NCBI GenBank assembly: GCA_910575555.1
Contig: CAJTFX010000005.1
Coordinates: 124,001 to 188,000 of the forward strand
From: Lachnospiraceae bacterium
GTDB taxonomy: Bacteria; Bacillota; Clostridia; Lachnospirales; Lachnospiraceae
Length of the DNA: 64,000 nucleotides
Reading direction: 5' to 3'
Shown: positions 54,494 through 61,863 of the stretch, piece after piece
How positions within the stretch are numbered: the first letter of the stretch is position 1
Layout of the letters: the number at the start of each line of letters is the position of its first letter
The notes under the pieces: generated by a model
What the model was told of the DNA's origin: nothing
Database searches by the model: none
Seen by the model: only the letters and a program-made list of their open reading frames with translations
Program-made: the position numbers and the translations under genes

Positions 54494-56242
54494 ATGAAAA
54501 ACTTAAAAATAGGTACAAAATTATTAATAACATTTATGCTTATCATCATTTTATTCTGTGCGACAGTGGTAACTGCAATTAACGGATTAGATGAAAGCGC
54601 CGAAAAGTATTCAGAATTTTACAATGTGGGATATCAGATTACCAATAAAGTTATGAACATGCGCCGCGGACTGCAGATTATTGTAAAAGATATTTCCTTT
54701 GTGACGATGGAAGAGGATGCAGAGCAGATCGAGGTTTACAAAGCAGATTTAGAGAAGGAGCTGGATCTTCTGTCAGAAAACGGCGACTGGCTGTTCCAGA
54801 ATTTTACAGGAGATAATAAGCTGCTGGAAGAATTTTCCGCCTATATCACAGAGGCGGTGGAAATGCAGAAAACCGTGATGAAGCTGGCTGAGACGGATCG
54901 GCCGGGGGCCCAGAAAATGCTGTTGGAAGAATATCAGCCCATGGTTGAAAAAGCTGTAAATTCCCTGATTAATGTCAGTGATGTGGCAGAGAAAAATGCA
55001 GAGTCAGATTATGAACTTACGGTTAATATGCAGAAAAATCTGAAGTTGATTCAGTACGGCATGGCAGGCGGGGCTCTGCTGATTACATTGATTCTTTCTC
55101 TTTATCTGACAAGGGCAATTACCAAGCCTTTGAAGGAACTGGAAGATTCTGCTGAGAAGATTGTATCCGGTAATTTTGACATTAAAGTAACTTATGAATC
55201 CAAAGATGAGTTGGGCAGGCTGGCAAAGGCGTTTAAGAAGATGACAGACACATTGGAGGATATTATTACAGACGCTTCCAGACTTCTGAGCGAAATGGCA
55301 GACGGCAACTTTGACGTGCGCACCCATGCGGAAGATGAATATGTGGGAGAATTTCAGGGCCTGTTATCCTCCATACGCAAGCTGAACCGTGATTTGAGCA
55401 TAACGCTGGGACAGATTAACCGAAGCGCAGATCAGGTAGCAGCAGGTTCCGATCAGGTATCCATCGGCGCCCAGGCTCTTTCCCAGGGTTCCACCGAACA
55501 GGCTGCAGCAGTGGAAGAGCTGGCTACTACCATTGCAGGTATTTCCAGTCAGGTGAAGGATACGGCGGAAGATGCGCTGAAGGCAAAAGAACAGTCTACT
55601 ACAGCGGGAGACGAAGCGGAAGAATGCAACAGACAGATGCGTGATATGATGTCTGCAATGGAAGAGATTACACGTACTTCCGATGAAATTGGAAAGATTA
55701 TTAAGACCATTGAAGATATTGCGTTCCAGACCAATATTCTGGCATTGAACGCGGCAGTGGAGGCTTCCAGGGCAGGTACGGCAGGAAAAGGATTTGCAGT
55801 GGTTGCAGACGAGGTGCGCAACCTTGCAAGCAAGAGTTCTGCCGCTTCCCAGAATACGGCAGAATTAATTGAAAGCTCCATCAAGGCAGTGACCCGAGGC
55901 ACCAAGATTGCAGATTCTACGGCTCAGTCCCTGGTGAAAGTAGTGGACGAAGTTCGTTCTGCTTCCGGCAAGGTGGATAAGATTGCAGATGCGGCAGAAG
56001 AGCAGGCAGGCGCAATTGAACAGGTTACTCTGGGGATCAACCAGATTTCCAGTGTGGTACAGACCAACTCTGCCACCTCCGAAGAGAGCGCAGCAGCCAG
56101 TCAGGAGCTTTCCGAACAGGCAGATATGCTGAAACGGCTTGTTGCCAAGTTTATTCTCCGTGCAGAATATGCCCTGGCTTCTACTCCAGATCAGGGATAT
56201 GATCAGGGCGGACACTCCGGCGATTACATAAATCTGGATTAA
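54494..56242 (+). CDS. Methyl-accepting chemotaxis protein (four-helix-bundle sensor)
   Basis: 582 residues from ATG 54494, preceded by AGGGGGACC; an in-frame ATG at 54446 lacks a ribosome site. TM1 (about 8-30), helical 4HB sensor (about 35-185), TM2 (about 190-210), HAMP, signalling domain with [19 protein letters not shown] at the tip. The usual E-A-A-R-A-G-E is E-A-S-R-A-G-T here. C-terminal tail without CheR pentapeptide. Probably read through from yebC. Confidence 0.92.
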   Translation: MKNLKIGTKLLITFMLIIILFCATVVTAINGLDESAEKYSEFYNVGYQITNKVMNMRRGLQIIVKDISFVTMEEDAEQIEVYKADLEKELDLLSENGDWLFQNFTGDNKLLEEFSAYITEAVEMQKTVMKLAETDRPGAQKMLLEEYQPMVEKAVNSLINVSDVAEKNAESDYELTVNMQKNLKLIQYGMAGGALLITLILSLYLTRAITKPLKELEDSAEKIVSGNFDIKVTYESKDELGRLAKAFKKMTDTLEDIITDASRLLSEMADGNFDVRTHAEDEYVGEFQGLLSSIRKLNRDLSITLGQINRSADQVAAGSDQVSIGAQALSQGSTEQAAAVEELATTIAGISSQVKDTAEDALKAKEQSTTAGDEAEECNRQMRDMMSAMEEITRTSDEIGKIIKTIEDIAFQTNILALNAAVEASRAGTAGKGFAVVADEVRNLASKSSAASQNTAELIESSIKAVTRGTKIADSTAQSLVKVVDEVRSASGKVDKIADAAEEQAGAIEQVTLGINQISSVVQTNSATSEESAAASQELSEQADMLKRLVAKFILRAEYALASTPDQGYDQGGHSGDYINLD

Positions 56243-56317
56243 GAACGAAGATAAGAATCAATCAGGAAATCGCTGTTTTTCTGAACAGGAAGGCTGTGCG
56301 GCAGGAGGAGAAGGCAC

Positions 56318-57607
56318 ATGAGCAATTATCAGATAGAGACAAAATGTATTCAGTCCGGCTGGCATCCTGGAAAGGGAGAACCGAGAGTTCTCCCCATTTA
56401 CCAGAGTACTACATTTAAATATGACACCAGTGAACAGATGGGCAGGCTGTTTGATCTGGAGGACAGCGGGTATTTTTATACCAGACTGCAGAATCCCACC
56501 AACGATGCAGTGGCAGAGAAGATCTGTGAACTGGAAGGCGGAGTGGCTGCGATGCTTACATCGTCCGGACAGGCTGCAAATTATTACGCAGTATTCAATA
56601 TTTGTGAGGCGGGGGATCATTTGATATGTTCTTCCACCGTATACGGCGGCACCTTTAACCTGTTTGGGGCAACCTTGAAAAAGCAGGGGATTGACTGTAC
56701 GTTTGTGGAACCGGACATTTCTTCGGAAGAACTGTCCCAGGCATTTCTGCCCAATACAAAGGCGGTGTTTGCAGAATCCATTGCAAATCCGGCCCTGGTG
56801 GTTCTGGACATTGAGAAATTTGCCGAAGCGGCCCATGATCACGGGGTTCCGCTGATTGTGGATAATACATTTCCCACTCCCATCAATTGCCGTCCCTTTG
56901 AATGGGGCGCTGATATTGTCACACATTCCACCACCAAATATATGGATGGACATGCAATGTGTGTGGGCGGCTGCATTGTGGACAGCGGCAATTTTGACTG
57001 GAATCAGTATGCGGAGAAATATCCGGGTCTGACTCGGCCTGATCCCACCTATCATGGAATTGTGTACACAGAGAAATTCGGCAAGGGAGCGTACATTACC
57101 AAGGCAACTTCGCAGCTGATGAGGGATTTGGGCTCCATTCAGTCTCCCCAGAATGCCTTTTTACTGAATGTAGGATTGGAAACGCTGCATCTGCGGGTGC
57201 CCAGGCATTGTGAAAACGCTCAGAAAGTAGCGGAGTTTTTAAATGGCCATGAGAAAGTGGCCTGGGTAAATTTCCCGGGTCTGAAAGAGAATAAATACTA
57301 TGATCTGGCTAAGAAATATATGCCGGGCGGAACCTGCGGCGTCATATCTTTTGGATTAAAGGGCGGAAGAGAAGTTTCCGTGGACTTTATGGATAAGCTG
57401 AAAATGATTGCAATTGTAACGCATGTTGCAGATGCCCGTACCTGTGTTCTGCATCCTGCCAGCCACACCCACAGGCAGATGACGGATGAACAGCTGGTGG
57501 AAGCAGGCGTAGCGCCGGATTTGATTCGTTTGTCCGTTGGAATTGAGAATGTCCAGGATATTCTCGCAGATCTGGAACAGGCTTTAAAAGCCGTAGACAA
57601 TGATTAA
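56318..57607 (+). CDS. O-acetylhomoserine sulfhydrylase-type PLP enzyme
   Basis: 429 residues, Cys/Met metabolism PLP family. The PLP Lys lies in H-S-T-T-K-Y-M-D-G-H. The length and the Y-G-G-T-F-N-L-F block place it nearer O-acetylhomoserine aminocarboxypropyltransferase than cystathionine lyases. It should convert O-acetylhomoserine plus sulfide to homocysteine. Methionine gamma-lyase cannot be excluded. GGAGGAG lies upstream of ATG 56318, and glgA follows after 15 bp. Confidence 0.92.
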   Translation: MSNYQIETKCIQSGWHPGKGEPRVLPIYQSTTFKYDTSEQMGRLFDLEDSGYFYTRLQNPTNDAVAEKICELEGGVAAMLTSSGQAANYYAVFNICEAGDHLICSSTVYGGTFNLFGATLKKQGIDCTFVEPDISSEELSQAFLPNTKAVFAESIANPALVVLDIEKFAEAAHDHGVPLIVDNTFPTPINCRPFEWGADIVTHSTTKYMDGHAMCVGGCIVDSGNFDWNQYAEKYPGLTRPDPTYHGIVYTEKFGKGAYITKATSQLMRDLGSIQSPQNAFLLNVGLETLHLRVPRHCENAQKVAEFLNGHEKVAWVNFPGLKENKYYDLAKKYMPGGTCGVISFGLKGGREVSVDFMDKLKMIAIVTHVADARTCVLHPASHTHRQMTDEQLVEAGVAPDLIRLSVGIENVQDILADLEQALKAVDND

Positions 57608-57622
57608 TTTGGAGGAGTAGAT

Positions 57623-59077
57623 ATGAGAAAAATTCTGTTTGCAGCATCAGAGTGTGTACCATTTATTAAGACAGGCGGACTGGCCGATGTATGCGGCGCC
57701 CTGCCCAAAGAATTTGATAAAAACGACTGGGATATCAGGGTGGTGCTCCCTAATTACACCTGTATTCCGGAAAAATGGCGGAACCAGTTTGAATATGTTA
57801 CTCATTTCTATATGAGCTGCGGAAGCTACATACAAAATAAGTATGTGGGTGTTCTGCAGTATAAGCTGGATGGAATTACGTATTACTTTATTGATAACCA
57901 GGAGTATTTTGACTGTTTTCTGCCTTATGGAGATATCCGTTTTGATGTGGAGAAATTTATATTCTTTGACAAAGCAGTATTGTCCATGCTTCCTCTGATT
58001 AATTTTCAGCCGCAGATTATTCATTGTCATGACTGGGAGACTGGTTTTATCCCGGTGTATCTGAGAACAGAGTTCCAGGGAGATATGTTCTTCTGGGGCA
58101 TGAAGTCTGTGATTACCATTCATAACCTGAAATTCCAGGGGATCTGGGATGTAAAGACCATGAAGGGGCTGACCGGTTTCCCCACCGATTTGTTTGTGCC
58201 GGATAAGCTGGAGTTTAAGAAAGACGCCAATATGCTGAAAGGCGGATTGGTTTATGCAGATTATATTACAACTGTCAGCGATACATATGCCCAGGAGATT
58301 CAGACCAATTACTATGGAGAAGGGCTGAACGGCCTTCTGGCGGCAAGACACATGGATATGCAGGGAATTGTCAACGGTATTGACTATAATGAATACAATC
58401 CGGCCACAGACAGCAAGATCTATGTGAATTATGACGCGGGAAGCCACAGAAAAAAGAAAGCGTCAAATAAAGAAAGACTGCAGCAGGATTTGGGTCTTGC
58501 AGTGGATAAGAAACGCTACATGATTGGATTGATTTCCCGCCTGACGGATCAGAAGGGGCTGGATTTGATCAATTATGTGATTGAGCGGATTATTGACGAT
58601 TACACCCAGCTGGTGGTAATCGGAACCGGAGATCCTCAGTATGAGAATATGTTCCGTCATTTTGCATGGAAGTATCCGGATAAAATTTCCGCTAATATCT
58701 GTTATTCCGATGATTTGGCTCATAAACTGTACGCAGCGGCAGATGCATTCCTGATGCCTTCCAGATTTGAGCCCTGCGGCCTGACCCAGATGATTTCCTT
58801 CCGCTACGGAACCATCCCGATTGTGCGTGAAACCGGCGGTTTGAAGGATACGGTGCAGCCTTACAATGAATATGACAATGTGGGAGACGGCTTCTCCTTT
58901 ACCAATTATAACGGAGAAGAAATGCTGAATATCATCAATTATTCCAAGCAGATTTTCTTTGACAAGAAACGTCAGTGGAACCAGATGGTTGACCGGGCCA
59001 TGGCCAATGATTATTCCTGGAATGCTTCTAAGTTCCGTTATGAAGGACTGTATAAGTATTTGATGGGCGAGTGTTAA
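57623..59077 (+). CDS. glgA: Glycogen synthase
   Basis: 484 residues, GT5 family. K-T-G-G-L-A-D-V (ADP-glucose site) is at about 17-24. The C-terminal part has E-P-C-G-L-T-Q and the R-F-E-P block. Adds glucose from ADP-glucose to glycogen. GGAGGAG precedes ATG 57623. Other glg genes are not in the window. Confidence 0.96.
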   Translation: MRKILFAASECVPFIKTGGLADVCGALPKEFDKNDWDIRVVLPNYTCIPEKWRNQFEYVTHFYMSCGSYIQNKYVGVLQYKLDGITYYFIDNQEYFDCFLPYGDIRFDVEKFIFFDKAVLSMLPLINFQPQIIHCHDWETGFIPVYLRTEFQGDMFFWGMKSVITIHNLKFQGIWDVKTMKGLTGFPTDLFVPDKLEFKKDANMLKGGLVYADYITTVSDTYAQEIQTNYYGEGLNGLLAARHMDMQGIVNGIDYNEYNPATDSKIYVNYDAGSHRKKKASNKERLQQDLGLAVDKKRYMIGLISRLTDQKGLDLINYVIERIIDDYTQLVVIGTGDPQYENMFRHFAWKYPDKISANICYSDDLAHKLYAAADAFLMPSRFEPCGLTQMISFRYGTIPIVRETGGLKDTVQPYNEYDNVGDGFSFTNYNGEEMLNIINYSKQIFFDKKRQWNQMVDRAMANDYSWNASKFRYEGLYKYLMGEC

Positions 59078-59113
59078 AAGGCCGATTGACCGGGAGACAT
59101 TAAAGATGATTAA

Positions 59114-59154
59114 AAAGAAAAAGAGGACATCTGCGGATGAGCCTCTTTTTCTTT
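59114..59154 (+). terminator. glgA terminator
   Basis: AAAGAAAAAGAGG (59114-59126) pairs with CCTCTTTTTCTTT (59142-59154). Confidence 0.88.
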
Positions 59155-59181
59155 GAAAATGCTTCTGACAGAGCCTGTAAT
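59153..59181 (+). promoter_or_regulatory. Possible promoter of the Xre gene
   Basis: TTGAAA (59153-59158), 17 bp, TGTAAT (59176-59181). Confidence 0.5.
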
Positions 59182-59241
59182 TATTATAGTCAATATGAAT
59201 CAGAGTGTGAAGTTATTTGCGGAAAGTAAAGGGAGAAACAC

Positions 59242-59472
59242 ATGATTTCCTTTGAACCATTAAGAAAATTATTATCCCAAAAGGGAATTAGCACATATTA
59301 TCTAAGAAATAAGTGCGGAATATACAATTTAGACAGTAAGACAATTCAAAGATTAATGTCTGATGAATCAGTATCTACAAATACGCTTAATGCGATGTGC
59401 CATATTTTAGATTGTGATATTAAGGAAATAATAGAATTCCATCCAGACGAAGAAACAGAGTTGGATCAGTAA
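59242..59472 (+). CDS. Small Xre-family (Cro/CI-type) DNA-binding protein
   Basis: 76 residues with one helix-turn-helix (Y-Y-L-R-N-K-C-G-I-Y, then T-I-Q-R-L-M and T-L-N-A-M-C-H-I-L). Lower GC than the neighbours and frequent A/T-ending codons suggest recent transfer. Flanked by terminators. No partner gene is nearby. Confidence 0.85.
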   Translation: MISFEPLRKLLSQKGISTYYLRNKCGIYNLDSKTIQRLMSDESVSTNTLNAMCHILDCDIKEIIEFHPDEETELDQ

Positions 59473-59474
59473 TC

Positions 59475-59514
59475 AAGGGATATTCCGATAAAATACATTT
59501 GGAATATCCCTTTT
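59475..59514 (+). terminator. Terminator after the Xre gene
   Basis: AAGGGATATTCC (59475-59486) pairs with GGAATATCCCTT (59501-59512), then TT. Confidence 0.9.
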
Positions 59515-59549
59515 CCATTCTGGAAAATGAAACAGGAAGTTGGACCAAA

Positions 59550-59818
59550 GCATTTTCAAACATGCTCTAATACTACAGCGAACGATCTATATTTCGATAC
59601 ACAGGAACTATCGGATTGCCCTTTGGCTAAGCAAACGGTTCCTGGGCGTATTGTGTGGAGGCGAAATCCACTGCTTACGGAGTTTTAGGAGTGACGGCTT
59701 TCCGGAACTCCTTAGACGCAGTTAGCAGTTAGTTCGCCGGAACGCTGCCCAGTTTGTGTGTCAAAAGGCAATCCGGTAGTTCTGTCCGTATCCAAATATC
59801 AAACACGCTCTAAAACGA
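59550..59818. repeat. Palindromic non-coding element of about 270 bp
   Basis: The left end (59550-59620) and right end (59767-59818) are imperfect inverted repeats. The middle (59621-59766) has further hairpins (GTGGA/TCCAC; ACTGC/GCAGT with GGAGTT/AACTCC inside). The left end recurs inverted at 25075-25157, and the right end recurs directly at 60265-60300. No credible protein frame is present. It could be a miniature mobile element or a structured RNA. Confidence 0.65.
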
Positions 59819-59820
59819 AC

Positions 59821-60234
59821 CTATGCCTCCCTCTGAAAAATAAACAGCTTGCTTGCCAGGTAATTCAGTATAATTACCAGTACATTGGATAAAATTTTAA
59901 TCAGCATGTCATTTTGATGCAGCAGATCCACAAAGAGTACCATAACTGCCAGATCCAGGATTCCGGTGGCCAGACGGCAAGAAAAAAAGGACAGCCCTTC
60001 ACGAACTATACCGATGGCGGAATCCGCCCGGCTTTCAAATACCCAGCGCCTGTTTGTCACATAGGCAAAGAGCACAGAAAGAATCCATGCAGTGACAGTT
60101 CCAGCTGTGGTGTCTGTCCCCAGCTTCCGGCAAATATAGTAGACAATAATGTTTACCAGTGTTGTGCAGACGCCGAAAAACAGATAGGCCAGGACCTCCC
60201 GGCAGGATGTGATCAGTTCTTTTATTTTTTTCAT
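59821..60234 (-). CDS. GtrA family membrane protein
   Basis: 137 residues with four membrane helices and the family's Y-L-F-F-G-V-x-x-T-L-V-N and T-N-R-R-W-V-F motifs. GtrA-like proteins act in lipid-linked sugar flipping or cell-wall polysaccharide synthesis. GAGGAG lies before ATG 60234. The gene is bounded by the repeats at 59767-59818 and 60265-60300, which may mean transfer as a unit. No glycosyltransferase partner is adjacent. Confidence 0.88.
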   Translation of the reverse strand: MKKIKELITSCREVLAYLFFGVCTTLVNIIVYYICRKLGTDTTAGTVTAWILSVLFAYVTNRRWVFESRADSAIGIVREGLSFFSCRLATGILDLAVMVLFVDLLHQNDMLIKILSNVLVIILNYLASKLFIFQREA

Positions 60235-60264
60235 GTTCGTTCTCCTCAGTAAAACAGATATTAT

Positions 60265-60300
60265 GATTCCGGTATCTGTCCGTATCCAAATATAAAAAGC
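60265..60300 (+). repeat. Short copy of the right end of the 59550 element
   Basis: ATTCCGGTATCTGTCCGTAT and the CCAAATAT that follows match 59769-59800, in the same direction, on the other side of gtrA. The remaining gap to 60466 holds no gene. Confidence 0.55.
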
Positions 60301-60466
60301 TTGCGTCAGCAGGAAAGCCTGTTACAAAAGCATATCATAAAAGCTGCATCCTTTCAACATGTTCCGGGAACCAGTAATTTCCATAGCAGCTCCGTATAAA
60401 TTTCCATGGAATTTTCGATACTAACATAAGAAATTATGGCGAAAATTCTATAGAATGGAGAAAAAT

Positions 60467-61174
60467 ATGGAAGAGAATTTAAAACAGCAGGAAAAGAACC
60501 AGGGTGAAAATGAAGAAATAAAGGAAATGGGACAGCTTACCTTAGAACAGGGAAAGGATAGACACAAAATCCATCTGCTTTCCATTATCGGGGAAATTGA
60601 AGGGCATGAGAGCCTTTCTCCCAACACTAAGACGACAAAATATGAGCACGTGCTGCCAAAACTGGCTTCCATTGAGGATGACGACAGCATAGACGGGGTG
60701 ATGGTGATTATCAATACGGTAGGAGGAGATGTGGAATCCGGACTGGCCATTGCAGAAATGCTTTCTTCACTCAGCAAGCCCACGGTTTCCCTTGTACTGG
60801 GGGGAAGCCATTCCATCGGGGTGCCCCTGGCAGTTTCCACGGATTATTCCTATATTGTTCCCACAGGAACCATGGTGATTCATCCGGTGCGTTTAAACGG
60901 CCTGGTGATCGGCGCGCCCCAGACTTATGATTACTTTCAGCAGATGCAGGATCGGATTACCGGATTTGTTGCAAACCATTGTTTTGCCAGTCAGGAGCAG
61001 TTGGAAAAAATGATGATGAATACCAGTATGCTGACAAAGGATCTGGGTACGATTCTGGTGGGCAGCCAGGCGGTGTCCGAGGGCATTATCAATGAGGTGG
61101 GCGGCATTGATGAAGCCATGAAAAAACTGCATCAGATGATAGAGGAAAGTAAAGAGCGGGGGAAGGACGAATAA
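60467..61174 (+). CDS. ClpP-like protease, TepA/YmfB type
   Basis: 235 residues from ATG 60467 (GGAG eight bases upstream; a further ATG at 60455 has none). The charged N terminus has no clear signal. ClpP-fold core: G-G-D-V-E-S-G-L, catalytic Ser in G-G-S-H-S-I-G-V, His in M-V-I-H-P-V. TepA was linked to protein translocation and spore-related proteolysis in Bacillus. Active-site Asp lies near the C-terminal part. Confidence 0.9.
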   Translation: MEENLKQQEKNQGENEEIKEMGQLTLEQGKDRHKIHLLSIIGEIEGHESLSPNTKTTKYEHVLPKLASIEDDDSIDGVMVIINTVGGDVESGLAIAEMLSSLSKPTVSLVLGGSHSIGVPLAVSTDYSYIVPTGTMVIHPVRLNGLVIGAPQTYDYFQQMQDRITGFVANHCFASQEQLEKMMMNTSMLTKDLGTILVGSQAVSEGIINEVGGIDEAMKKLHQMIEESKERGKDE

Positions 61175-61230
61175 GGCAGTCAGTTCTTCATATGCGGATA
61201 TTTTTACAGAGCAATAATTCCCGAAACTGG

Positions 61231-61259
61231 TTGAGTTTTTAGCCATTTTGAGGTATATT
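61231..61259 (+). promoter_or_regulatory. Promoter of the 61306 gene
   Basis: TTGAGT (61231-61236), 17 bp, TATATT (61254-61259). Confidence 0.65.
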
Positions 61260-61305
61260 ATTAGTAAGAGGATAATAAGTGACAAGTAAAGGACAGGTGA
61301 GGCAT

Positions 61306-61602
61306 ATGAAGAAATATATGAGATGTTCTCTGGAGGTAGAAGCGGTAAAATACGAACTTGGCAAGGGTTTGGAAGATGGATTTATGCCGTGGACTTCTGT
61401 AGTGACTACAGGCTGGATCAAACCCGATAATCTGATTCAAATTACAAGAGAGGACGGCGTAGTGGTTTGTCCCTTTGTCCAGAATCGCAGAGGCCTTACG
61501 TTTCTCCGGGAAGATGATTATATCATCGTAGAGAAGGATATGGAACGGCATGTGTGCGGACAGGATAAATTTTTCAAACGTTTTCAGCCAGTGGAAGAAT
61601 AA
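61306..61602 (+). CDS. Small protein with PGDYG-like pattern
   Basis: 98 residues from ATG 61306 (GGTGAGG upstream). The sequence resembles small phage/bacterial proteins with a V-E-A-V-K-Y ... D-D-Y-I-I-V ... H-V-C ... F-F-K-R-F layout, as in the PGDYG group of unknown function. No membrane segment. Own promoter. Confidence 0.7.
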   Translation: MKKYMRCSLEVEAVKYELGKGLEDGFMPWTSVVTTGWIKPDNLIQITREDGVVVCPFVQNRRGLTFLREDDYIIVEKDMERHVCGQDKFFKRFQPVEE

Positions 61603-61863
61603 GGAGACGGCCTGTTGCATGTTAAAGAAAGACATCCTTGATGGGATTTATACTCATGAGCATACTTATTTGCCAAATGGTTTGCTGTTTTTCCTGAAAT
61701 TATGAGAAGCTGACGGCAAATCATTTGGCTTGCGGGTATATGGAACGAAGGCTCTGAGAATTCCATTGAGGATGTTTTTATAATTAATGGTGATGGATGG
61801 AAAGTTCTGTCTACGTGTATGAAATGCTGAAAAAAGAATTTTCTCAGACATAGGAGGTACATA
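61603..61863. other. Gap before addB with a long hairpin
   Basis: GCCAAATGGTTTGC (61673-61686) pairs fully with GCAAATCATTTGGC (61716-61729), including one G-U pair. A 28-codon frame (61620-61706) is open inside it, but its ribosome site is badly spaced. Otherwise nothing is seen. Confidence 0.4.

Noticed and set aside
59540-59725. 61-codon frame in the palindromic element
   Set aside because: No ribosome site and an unlikely composition. The DNA is better explained by its inverted repeats.
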